Positions 35,271 to 41,843 of a DNA stretch of 45,113 nt are shown here, piece by piece. The stretch's first letter is position 1. The number at the start of each line of letters is the position of its first letter. The notes beneath the pieces are model-generated. The model was given only the letters and a program-made list of their open reading frames with translations. It did no database searches and was not told the origin of the DNA. The translations under genes and the position numbers were made by a program. The DNA is from Prevotella sp. (GTDB taxonomy: Bacteria; Bacteroidota; Bacteroidia; Bacteroidales; Bacteroidaceae), in contig JAHHQW010000014.1 of NCBI GenBank assembly GCA_020026195.1, positions 1-45,113 of the forward strand, read 5' to 3'.

Positions 35271-35876
35271 GATTTTGCATAACAAATTAAAATAAAAAGC
35301 AAAAAAAGTGTATGCGGTAGCAAAAATGGTACTTCTAAGCTGTCTTTATGTACTAAAAACAGCAGTTAGCACCATGCCCTTAATATTTGTGACTGCTTAA
35401 TGCGGATAGATTCCGGTTGGTAAATCCCAAAGTGTATGACTTTCATTCGTTTTGCAAAATAGGAAAAGATATCAGCAGTGTCTTTAGCTGATATAAGTAA
35501 AGATGTAAATAAAAAGTCAAAAAATGCTATGTAAACCATAGTCTGTCCATAGTCTGTCAGTATGCTCAGGCTTAACTCGTTTGTAGTACACCGTTCTTCA
35601 GGCTTGTGCTCGTGTCATGACGCGAACAAGTTGTCTTCAGTATGAAAGTTTTCAAATAGTACTATGTTTGTCAGTTCGTGTCATGACGCCAACAAACTGG
35701 CGTCATGATGTAAGCATTTTACATTACTGTTTTTATTATATATCAATAAAATCAACATGATTGTTATATATCATGATTATAAAGTTTATTTATACTTTTG
35801 CGAATTTAATGTACGTTTACTAATGTCTTCAGACCTCGGAATATGATGTCTGTCGGCATGGCATTGAGTGAATAGA
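35271..35876. other. Intergenic region with direct and inverted repeats
   Basis: No gene is visible. It contains a hairpin at 35469-35494 (ATATCAGC with GCTGATAT). An 11-base tandem duplication of CCATAGTCTGT lies at 35536-35557. Two copies of a 19-base motif around TCATGA are described separately. A TACTTTTG box (35793-35800) has no -33 partner. Confidence 0.6.
35611..35708. repeat. TCATGA-centred direct repeats and 11-bp perfect hairpin
   Basis: CGTGTCATGACGCGAACAA at 35611-35629 recurs at 35677-35695 with one change (C for G). The second copy also forms a perfect hairpin, TCATGACGCCA (35681-35691) with TGGCGTCATGA (35698-35708) and a 6-nt loop. The spacing and symmetry suggest binding sites for a dimeric protein or a recombination or repeat-element remnant. 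Confidence 0.6.
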
Positions 35877-35908
35877 TTTGGAAAAATCAATATATTTTTA
35901 TATCTTTG
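35877..35908 (+). promoter_or_regulatory. Consensus promoter upstream of the 36204 gene
   Basis: TTTG (35877-35880), exactly 20 bases, then TATCTTTG (35901-35908). Transcription from near 35915 leaves about 290 nt before the ATG at 36204. That leader contains a 75-codon frame. Confidence 0.8.
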
Positions 35909-35955
35909 TAAACGTCAGCGTAAAACGTCATGTGCAGGAATGATGTTAAAGTGCC

Positions 35956-36183
35956 ATGACAAAAATTGTTACGCTGAAAAACAAAGGCAGGATTAACACT
36001 ATAACCTCACGGACAGCAAGTTCGGTCAGTACCCGAAAGTCCGATTTCCACAATCCTTTTATAGTCTGTAATAGACACCGCCGTCACCATAAGGAGTCGG
36101 CAGATCAGACCCGATACAGCCGCTACACGTCAGCAGATACTGATGTGCGGGTATGTGTCTGCGCATTTTTGCGCAATCCGTGA
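35956..36183 (+). CDS. Possible leader-encoded small protein (75 aa), doubtful
   Basis: An ATG-initiated frame inside the long leader between a consensus promoter and the 36204 gene. The product is Arg/Ser/Thr-rich with no recognisable domain and composition unlike its neighbours, so it may be a chance frame. Its position, ending 20 bases before the next ATG, would suit a leader peptide. I see no decisive evidence either way. Confidence 0.25.
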   Translation: MTKIVTLKNKGRINTITSRTASSVSTRKSDFHNPFIVCNRHRRHHKESADQTRYSRYTSADTDVRVCVCAFLRNP

Positions 36184-36203
36184 GATAATAAATTATTAGC
36201 GAT

Positions 36204-37313
36204 ATGAATTATAAGAATGCAGTAGTAATCTCAGAAGCCTTTATGAATCTGCCAGAGGTAAAATTTGCCAAGATGAAATATGGAGCCAGGGCAATGGGAA
36301 TAATACTTGAGACATTACGCCAGTTGAACAAATGCAAGAACTCCCTCGGTACCTACATCGACATAGACATCATCTCTACCGAGACCCACATGAACATCAG
36401 CAAACTCATAGAATGGTACAATGACACAAAGATATTTACTGTCAAAATCCTCGAAGACGAAAACATCAGCGAAAAAGAATATCGTAAGAAATGTCGTGAG
36501 CGGACACTGCGTGCAATAATCTATTGCGGGCGTACACGTATGTGTTTTAAGAATGTGCCGCGCGACCCGACACAGGAAGAAATCGACGATGTCCTTACCA
36601 ATGGCAGCATATACATCGGAGACAACAGAAAGAAGTTGGGTAAGAAGGCTGCAGGCAGCAGCGAAAAAGAAGAAAAACAGACAAAAACAAAACATGTAAC
36701 AGACAAAAATTCAGCAAAAGTTGAACTTTTGAATACACAATCGTCTGATACAAAGAAAGATGCGCCATCCCTTATACATATTACTTCTTCTATATCTTCA
36801 TCTTCTGATATTATCCGTCAGGATAATAATATCAGTAATGTACCTTTAACTCCAAAAGAATCATTTATGCCGGAAGAAAATAAAGAGAAGGAAGAAGGAG
36901 TGAGTGAAGATAATTTTAAAAATTTCAGAGAGAAAGTTTATGCCACGGATAAGGAATGGAGAAATTCGATTAAGTCAATAAGAAACGTAGATTTAGTATC
37001 AGATAAAATGCTCGGCATATTTGCAAAATGGATGTATAACTACTGCGTATGTTCCGGAAAAATTCCAGAAACGACTGCCGACATTCAGCATTACGCATTC
37101 TGGTTGCTCGACAAACGTCATGCGACACGCAAATCTTTCGATGAATTTTTAGAGGCAGAAATACAGGCAATACAAGAAAGGGAATGTCAGGAAAATATGG
37201 AGCGGCAGAGAAAATATTTCGAAGAACTGAAAAGGCAGAGTTTAATAAAAGAACAGGAACTTGCGGAGGAACGTGAAAGACAGGAACGTATTAGACTTGC
37301 ACATCAAGAATAA
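36204..37313 (+). CDS. Hypothetical DUF4373/DUF7833-like protein
   Basis: 369 aa. The N-terminal 130 residues look like a winged-helix-type domain (MNLPEVKFAKMKYGARAMGIILETLRQL ... IDIDIISTETHMN). That layout is seen in Bacteroidales DUF4373 (Lin1244/Lin1753-like) proteins, often linked to replication or mobile elements. A long low-complexity linker rich in K, E, S and T follows (about 150-240). The C-terminal region (YATDKEWRNSIKSIR ... FAKWMYNYCVCSGKIP ... HYAFWLLDKR) resembles DUF7833. A charged helix rich in E, R and Q ends the protein. Family assignment is from pattern recall only. It precedes an HU-like gene and a tyrosine recombinase, consistent with an element-associated role. Confidence 0.55.
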   Translation: MNYKNAVVISEAFMNLPEVKFAKMKYGARAMGIILETLRQLNKCKNSLGTYIDIDIISTETHMNISKLIEWYNDTKIFTVKILEDENISEKEYRKKCRERTLRAIIYCGRTRMCFKNVPRDPTQEEIDDVLTNGSIYIGDNRKKLGKKAAGSSEKEEKQTKTKHVTDKNSAKVELLNTQSSDTKKDAPSLIHITSSISSSSDIIRQDNNISNVPLTPKESFMPEENKEKEEGVSEDNFKNFREKVYATDKEWRNSIKSIRNVDLVSDKMLGIFAKWMYNYCVCSGKIPETTADIQHYAFWLLDKRHATRKSFDEFLEAEIQAIQERECQENMERQRKYFEELKRQSLIKEQELAEERERQERIRLAHQE

Positions 37314-37373
37314 CTTCAAATTCCACTATGATAATTTCAATATCTTGCCTGCTTTTGTCATCCCTGTAGTCTT

Positions 37374-37402
37374 AAAAAGACACTCATAAAATGAGTCTTT
37401 TT
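37374..37402 (+). terminator. Terminator after the DUF4373-like gene
   Basis: A stem of AAAAAGA...CTCAT with ATGAG...TCTTTTT, with a two-base bulge and a 3-nt loop, ends in a T-run. Confidence 0.75.
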
Positions 37403-37425
37403 AATGTGAAATTGATGCTGTAAAA

Positions 37426-37457
37426 TTTGCATAAGTCATTGATTTTTAGTATATTTG
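37426..37457 (+). promoter_or_regulatory. Consensus promoter of the HU-like gene
   Basis: TTTG (37426-37429), 20 bases, then TATATTTG (37450-37457). The leader is about 16 nt. Confidence 0.85.
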
Positions 37458-37479
37458 TAATATAAGAAATAAGAAAGAT

Positions 37480-37878
37480 ATGGCAATATTTTACAAGCTG
37501 AATTACAGAGAAAACAAGACTCATCCCGATGCAACAGGTTACTTTGCGGTGATTGAGAACAAAGGTACTCTGAGTACCAATGAAGTAGCCGATGAGATAC
37601 AGCGTAATTGTTCGCTGAAACGTTCCGACGTGCTTGCCGTCCTTTCAGAATTAGGCGAGGTAGTTAAGAAAAGCGTGCTCCAGTCACACGCCGTAAAACT
37701 TGATGGTCTCGGTGTATTCCGTCCTGGCATCAGTTCAATCCGCGTCACCAATCCAGATGATTTCAATGTGCATCGTAACGTCCGCGGTCTGCGTCTGAAC
37801 TTCCTACCGGAACAGTCCATGCACAATGGTCGACGTACAAAGAACATCTTTGAGAATGCGGAACTGAAGAGGGGATAA
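37480..37878 (+). CDS. HU-family (HU-like) DNA-binding protein
   Basis: 132 aa. It matches the extended HU-like proteins of Bacteroidales: an N-terminal strand (FYKLNYRENKTHPDATGYFAVI), helices with 'ADEIQRNCSLKRSDVLAVLSELGEVVKKSVLQSHAVKLDGLGVFRPG' spanning the HU core, and a C-terminal arm (LRLNFLPEQ). It is a nucleoid- or element-associated DNA-bending protein. It has a strong promoter of its own. The repeat region that follows and the recombinase next to it make a DNA-architectural role in recombination plausible but unproven. Confidence 0.88.
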   Translation: MAIFYKLNYRENKTHPDATGYFAVIENKGTLSTNEVADEIQRNCSLKRSDVLAVLSELGEVVKKSVLQSHAVKLDGLGVFRPGISSIRVTNPDDFNVHRNVRGLRLNFLPEQSMHNGRRTKNIFENAELKRG

Positions 37879-37889
37879 GAAGGCAGGGA

Positions 37890-38460
37890 ATTTGGGGTTA
37901 TCGGCTGTCGGTGAGGTTATAAGTTTAAAGTTATAAGTTCAAAGTTCTTTTAAGTTGTCAGTTATCAGAGAGGTTTAAAGTTATAAGTTCTAAGTTCTTT
38001 TAAGTTGTCGGTGAGGTTTTAAGTTTAAAGTTCTAAGTTCAAAGTTTCTTTAAAAGTTATCAGCTGTCAGAGAGGTTATAAGTTCAAAGTTCTAAGTTTA
38101 AAGTTCCAAACAGCAGAAGCTTCTGATAACTGACAGCTTATAGCTCAAAAACTTATAACTTTCAACCCCAAATAGCAGAAACCCCTGATAACTCAAAAAA
38201 CTTATAACTTCCAATTTAGAATTTTCAACCCCAAACAGCAGAAATTCCCGATAGCTCAAAAACTTATAACTTCTAACTTAGAACTTTCAACCCCAAATAG
38301 CAGAACCCCCTGATAACTTTAAAAACTTATAACTTTCAACTTAAAACTTTCAACCCTCAAACAGCAAAAGTCCCTGATAGCTTGAAAAAAACTTATAACT
38401 TTCAACTTAAAACTTTCAACCTCAAACAGCTGAAACCCCTGATAACTTTCAACCTCAATC
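37890..38460. repeat. Large two-armed family of short repeats
   Basis: The left arm (about 37910-38105) has three or four copies of a unit containing GTTATAAGTTCAAAGTTC and GTTATCAG. The right arm (about 38125-38450) has five or six copies of the opposite orientation, about 60-65 bases each, containing AACTTATAACTTTCAAC, CCCAAACAGCAGAA and CCTGATAAC. The arms meet near the palindrome AGAAGCTTCT at 38115-38124. No gene is encoded, and the short frame running through the right arm is a by-product of the repeat. The function is unknown. It could fold into a very long imperfect hairpin. Confidence 0.8.
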
Positions 38461-38497
38461 CGCAAAATCCCCTCCGCTTCTTAATTCCCTTTTTTCT

Positions 38498-38505
38498 TAT
38501 CTTTG
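38498..38505 (+). promoter_or_regulatory. -7 box of the recombinase gene
   Basis: TATCTTTG (TAnnTTTG) lies 15 bases before the ATG, so the mRNA would be nearly leaderless. No -33 match was found. The repeat region lies directly upstream. Confidence 0.5.
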
Positions 38506-38520
38506 CCATAAAAAAGGATT

Positions 38521-39732
38521 ATGGCAAACGTAAAAGTAAAATTCAGAAAATCAACAGTAGATGGCAGACCTGGAACAATTTACTATCAGATCTGCCATAA
38601 GAATTCTCATGTAAACATCAACACATCTATACATCCATATCCAGAAGAATGGATAGAAAAGATGGCAAATGGCGAAACGCCAACAACCTCTTATTCATAT
38701 AATCAGAACATACAGCATGATATTGCTATGCTTCGAGATATCATTGATGAATTTGAAGAAGAAATGGAACCATACGAAGCATCAGATGTGGCACATCGTT
38801 ACAGTATGGCATTTTCCAATGTGAAAGTTATAGACTATATGCGGAAACAGATATCCATTCTTGAAGACATGAGGAAATATGGAACGGCAGAAAACTACAG
38901 ATGCACACTAAAAAGTTTTGATATGTTCTTAGGACATCACGACATATCATTCTCTATTATCACCGGAGTCCTTCTTAAGAAATACAGCGCATGGTTAGAG
39001 TCGCGGAACGTAAAACGCAACAGCATCTCATTTTACATGCGAGTACTGAGAGCTGTTTACAATAGGGCAGTGAAAGAAAAGATTATCAAGCAGACGAATC
39101 CCTTCCGAGATGTATATACCGGAGTGGAACATACAGCAAAGAGGGCAGTTACTGAAGAAAAGATAATAAAACTCTTTAAACTGAACTTAGATAGTTCTCC
39201 GGCGTTACAGCTGTCACGCGATATGTTCCTTTTTAGTTATTGCACACGAGGCATGTCGTTCGTAGACATCGCATTCCTGAAGAAGTATAATATAAGGAAT
39301 ATGGTACTGACGTACAAGAGACGTAAGACAGGGCAGGAAATATCCGTATATATAGAACCTTGCATAGAAAGCATAATAAATAAATACAAATACAAGACCA
39401 TTGACAGCGATTATATTTTCCCCATTATCACGGAAAACGACGAGCAGAAAGCACTGCATCAGTATCGTACAGCATTAAATTACCATAATCGCAAACTGAA
39501 ACGTCTGGCAGCAATGTCAGGAATTAATACCTCTCTATCCTCATACACTTCAAGACATAGCTGGGCAACTACAGCACGAAATCATAACATACCGCTGTCC
39601 GTTATAAGTGCAGGTATGGGACATACGTCAGAAAAGACAACAGAGATATATTTAGCGTCACTGCAAAGTTCCGTAATTGATGAAGCGAATAAGAACGTGT
39701 TGAAAGAACTTAACATGTATACCTCTTGCTAA
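38521..39732 (+). CDS. Tyrosine recombinase (site-specific integrase/invertase family)
   Basis: 403 aa. The N-terminal arm-type domain (VKVKFRKSTVDGRPGTIYYQ) is followed by a SAM-like core-binding domain at about 100-190. The catalytic domain carries Arg243 (CTRGMS), Lys269 (RRKTGQE), Arg345-His346 (YTSRHSWAT), His368 (GMGHTS) and nucleophile Tyr377 (TTEIYLAS). The residue set is complete, so it should be active. Such enzymes insert elements or invert promoters in Bacteroidales. Its last codons and stop lie inside the left inverted repeat of the adjacent segment. Either repeat copy preserves the stop (Thr or Ile at the variable codon). This tight join supports inversion of the neighbouring segment as its job. 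Confidence 0.93.
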   Translation: MANVKVKFRKSTVDGRPGTIYYQICHKNSHVNINTSIHPYPEEWIEKMANGETPTTSYSYNQNIQHDIAMLRDIIDEFEEEMEPYEASDVAHRYSMAFSNVKVIDYMRKQISILEDMRKYGTAENYRCTLKSFDMFLGHHDISFSIITGVLLKKYSAWLESRNVKRNSISFYMRVLRAVYNRAVKEKIIKQTNPFRDVYTGVEHTAKRAVTEEKIIKLFKLNLDSSPALQLSRDMFLFSYCTRGMSFVDIAFLKKYNIRNMVLTYKRRKTGQEISVYIEPCIESIINKYKYKTIDSDYIFPIITENDEQKALHQYRTALNYHNRKLKRLAAMSGINTSLSSYTSRHSWATTARNHNIPLSVISAGMGHTSEKTTEIYLASLQSSVIDEANKNVLKELNMYTSC

Positions 39733-39738
39733 GAGGTA
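39719..39738 (+). repeat. Left inverted repeat of the invertible segment
   Basis: ATACCTCTTGCTAAGAGGTA. It matches the reverse complement of 40028-40047 at 19 of 20 positions. The core CCTCTT-GCT-AAGAGG is itself palindromic, as expected for a tyrosine-recombinase crossover site. A third partial copy (ATCTCTTGCT) lies at 39744-39753. Confidence 0.88.
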
Positions 39739-39754
39739 GCACAATCTCTTGCTG

Positions 39755-39786
39755 CAAAGATAAAATGTTTTATTTTATAGCGCAAA
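39755..39786 (-). promoter_or_regulatory. Consensus promoter inside the invertible segment, pointing left
   Basis: The minus strand reads TTTG (39786-39783), 20 bases, then TATCTTTG (39762-39755). In this orientation transcripts would run antisense into the 3' end of the recombinase gene. Confidence 0.82.
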
Positions 39787-39970
39787 TATTTTTTAGTATA
39801 TTTTATCAGAAAAAACATTTTATACGTTTTTATCTTGAAAATCAGCATACTGCATAAACACGATTATAAGCACTGATATTAATTAGATTAAATCTACAAT
39901 GGAAGAACACAAAAGAATAAACGCATAGTTTTGTTGGGACTAATAAAAAAAATCATAAAAAAGTTACTAC

Positions 39971-40015
39971 AATCATAAGGTGGTAAGGATATAACTATCT
40001 GACCATCTTATGATT
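39971..40015. other. Hairpin at the right end of the invertible segment
   Basis: AATCATAAGGTGG (39971-39983) pairs with CCATCTTATGATT (40003-40015) over 13 bases with one G-T pair and a 19-nt loop. In the present orientation it stands between the recombinase and upxY and could limit read-through. On the minus strand a T-rich stretch follows about 7 bases later. Confidence 0.6.
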
Positions 40016-40027
40016 ACATTCATATAT

Positions 40028-40047
40028 TACCTCTTAGCAAGAGATAT
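40028..40047 (-). repeat. Right inverted repeat of the invertible segment
   Basis: TACCTCTTAGCAAGAGATAT, the inverted partner of 39719-39738. It is followed by about 120 bases of leader without a gene before the antiterminator. Confidence 0.88.
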
Positions 40048-40166
40048 TACTTTGGATGAGGTGTTTTATAACAACAGACTTCATAACTAATTGATTTTCA
40101 TACCAATACACACATTGGCATGTACTAAGAGAATGCTCTGTTGAGAAAATTTAGCAATAAAAACAA

Positions 40167-40721
40167 GTGAATTCTATAGAAGATTCTATAAAGGAAAAGA
40201 CCAAGGTCAAGTGGTATGTTATGATAGCATACAAGCAGGAGACCGAGGCAGAGAAGGTCCTCTCAGGCGACGAGGGACTTGAATATTTTATTGCTAAGCA
40301 CTATATTGCTCAGAATTTTCACGGAACGAAGAAAGAGCGCTTAGTTCCAGTTATCCCGAACATAATATTTGTACACGCAAGTCAGAGACAAATAGTAAAA
40401 TTCAAAACTAAATACAACTTCATTAAGTTTGCCACATGGCAGACACACGATGGTTTGGAATACCTCGTTGTGAACGATGACCACATGGCCGACTTCATCC
40501 GCGTATCGTCAAGTAACGAAAACAGCGTCCGCTATTACAAACCAGGAGACATCAATATTAAGAAAGGTGAGCATGTGCGTGTCCTTGGCGGACAATTCGA
40601 TGGTATCGAAGGAACATTCCTGAGAGTTAAAGGCAAGCGCAGCCGTCAGGTGGTAGTCATCCTTCCTAAAGTTTTGGCAGTATCGGTAGAAATTGAGCCC
40701 GATCTTATTGAAAGAATATAA
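40167..40721 (+). CDS. UpxY-family transcription antiterminator (NusG paralogue)
   Basis: 184 aa from a GTG start. The next ATG (40221 region) would remove the first strand of the NusG fold, so GTG is preferred. The NGN domain starts KWYVMIAYKQETEAEKVL and runs to about residue 110. It is followed by a KOW motif at about 131-165 (KKGEHVRVLGGQFDGIEGTFLRVKG). UpxY proteins in Bacteroides capsule loci ride RNA polymerase from the leader of their own operon and prevent premature termination. The location just downstream of a promoter-inverting segment is the classical one. It should therefore act in cis on the genes that follow. Confidence 0.88.
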   Translation: MNSIEDSIKEKTKVKWYVMIAYKQETEAEKVLSGDEGLEYFIAKHYIAQNFHGTKKERLVPVIPNIIFVHASQRQIVKFKTKYNFIKFATWQTHDGLEYLVVNDDHMADFIRVSSSNENSVRYYKPGDINIKKGEHVRVLGGQFDGIEGTFLRVKGKRSRQVVVILPKVLAVSVEIEPDLIERI

Positions 40722-40728
40722 CACAATT

Positions 40729-40782
40729 AATTATCATATAAAGTCCTTTTCGAAGAGCCGACACAGTTCTTCGCTGATAATT
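40729..40782 (+). other. Compound hairpin between upxY-like gene and next start
   Basis: Outer arms AATTATC (40729-40735) and GATAATT (40776-40782) enclose an inner stem CGAAGA (40751-40756) with TCTTCG (40768-40773). It ends two bases before the ATG at 40785 and could modulate translation or act as a pause or terminator element. Confidence 0.45.
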
Positions 40783-40784
40783 TT

Positions 40785-41717
40785 ATGAATACACAGAACA
40801 TAAAAAACATTTACAAAGACCATTTTAAAGAACAGTTGCGACAACTGCAGAATAAAAAATTCAACGGCCTTAACACACAGCAGATATTCTCCTATGTCAG
40901 AATTTATTATGCCATCTACACGACGGTATTGACTAATGACCTTGATGAAGAATATGGCAGCAGCGACATCTATTTGAGCAAATTAAAAGTGCTCTTGAAG
41001 ATCCTTATCCGTCGTTACAATAACACCGACGATAAGGTGAAAAAGATACAGATGCTGTACATGATATTCTTCATTGTAGAAAATGTGCTGTGTACATACG
41101 ATAGCGAAAAGTATTTCAACGAAGGCGTCGAACTCATTGACAGCTTCATAGAAGAGAACCATGACACCATGACCGAGGCAGAGCAGTACGAACTCATGCG
41201 CCTTATTCTGGTAGAGTGGTACGGTCTGATAGAAGACGATGAGAACGACACTCCGTCATCACTAATATATGCCCGCGAGCAGATAAGGCAATGGTCAGAG
41301 GATCTTACAAACGATGGTTTCTGGGTAGATGCCACAGATATGCAGGCCCTCCGCCGTATCATCCTTATCGCCATGAACTCTACGCTGATGTTAGACGACC
41401 AGTATGACAGTAGGTTAGAGAAAGCCTACAACTTATACTGCATCATCCCGACACAGGAAGTTCGTGCCGATGCAAAGTTAAGCGAACGCGACCTGAATAA
41501 ATTCATTCTTATAGCTTTCGCCCTTCACAATGCCCCCTTATCAATGGCAATCGGTTACACCCCGTATCTCTCAAAGTTAGATACCCTGATAATCAGTCAC
41601 CTCGACAAAACAAAGTCGAACCCCACACTGCACTCTAAGTGTCTGTGCATCCATGCCAACAACATGTGCCTGAAGATCTCCGATGAGATTCAGGAAATGC
41701 TGATGAAAGAAGAATAA
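40785..41717 (+). CDS. Unknown 310-aa protein in the UpxZ position
   Basis: 310 aa, soluble and mainly helical, acidic in the middle (LIEDDENDTPSS). It has no signal peptide, membrane helix or motif I can name. It lies where Bacteroides capsule loci carry upxZ, whose product (about 160 aa) inhibits UpxY proteins of other loci. This protein is about twice that length, and I do not see convincing UpxZ sequence. A loosely similar helical layout (YNNTDDKVKKIQMLYMIFF ... CTYDSEKYFNEGVELIDSF) makes a diverged or functional analogue possible. Codon use is like upxY and unlike the following gene. It is probably cotranscribed with the antiterminator. Confidence 0.6.
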   Translation: MNTQNIKNIYKDHFKEQLRQLQNKKFNGLNTQQIFSYVRIYYAIYTTVLTNDLDEEYGSSDIYLSKLKVLLKILIRRYNNTDDKVKKIQMLYMIFFIVENVLCTYDSEKYFNEGVELIDSFIEENHDTMTEAEQYELMRLILVEWYGLIEDDENDTPSSLIYAREQIRQWSEDLTNDGFWVDATDMQALRRIILIAMNSTLMLDDQYDSRLEKAYNLYCIIPTQEVRADAKLSERDLNKFILIAFALHNAPLSMAIGYTPYLSKLDTLIISHLDKTKSNPTLHSKCLCIHANNMCLKISDEIQEMLMKEE

Positions 41718-41721
41718 AAAA

Positions 41722-41798
41722 AGTATTTTATTAAAAATCTTTACGGTTTAAGTGTACTTATAATAAATCATATTGCCGTGTTCTTTTAATAAAATATT
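41722..41798 (+). other. Large AT-rich hairpin before the HD/GHKL gene
   Basis: TATTTTATTAAAA (41724-41736) and TTTTAATAAAATA (41784-41796) are perfect 13-bp inverted repeats. An inner ACGG/CCGT pair (41743-41746, 41776-41779) lies between them. No TAnnTTTG promoter is visible in the gap. It could be an attenuation site or simply an AT-rich dyad. Confidence 0.5.
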
Positions 41799-41843
41799 AT
41801 CATTTAATCAATAAAAATCTAAAAACATATTTATATAGAAGAA

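Larger units (their letters stand above)
39739..40027. promoter_or_regulatory. Invertible promoter segment (289 bp), OFF orientation
   Basis: The DNA between the two inverted repeats holds no gene. A consensus promoter at its left end points left, toward the recombinase. A hairpin lies at its right end (39971-39983 with 40003-40015, one G-T pair). A 12-base inverted repeat (ATAAAATGTTTT at 39760-39771, AAAACATTTTAT at 39812-39823) overlaps the promoter and could be an operator. Inversion would place the promoter -7 box at about 40004-40011, facing the upxY-like gene with a leader of about 150 nt. Confidence 0.82.

Noticed and set aside
37890..38460. CRISPR array
   Set aside because: Units are degenerate, occur in both orientations and lack unique spacers of constant length. 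No cas gene is present.
38382..38600. 72-codon frame overlapping the recombinase start
   Set aside because: Its first half is the translated short repeat and its second half is out of frame with the recombinase. A by-product of the repeat array.
39926..39933. Rightward TAGTTTTG promoter inside the invertible segment
   Set aside because: It matches TAnnTTTG, but no TTTG lies 19-21 bases upstream, and a hairpin stands between it and upxY. Much weaker than the left-pointing promoter.
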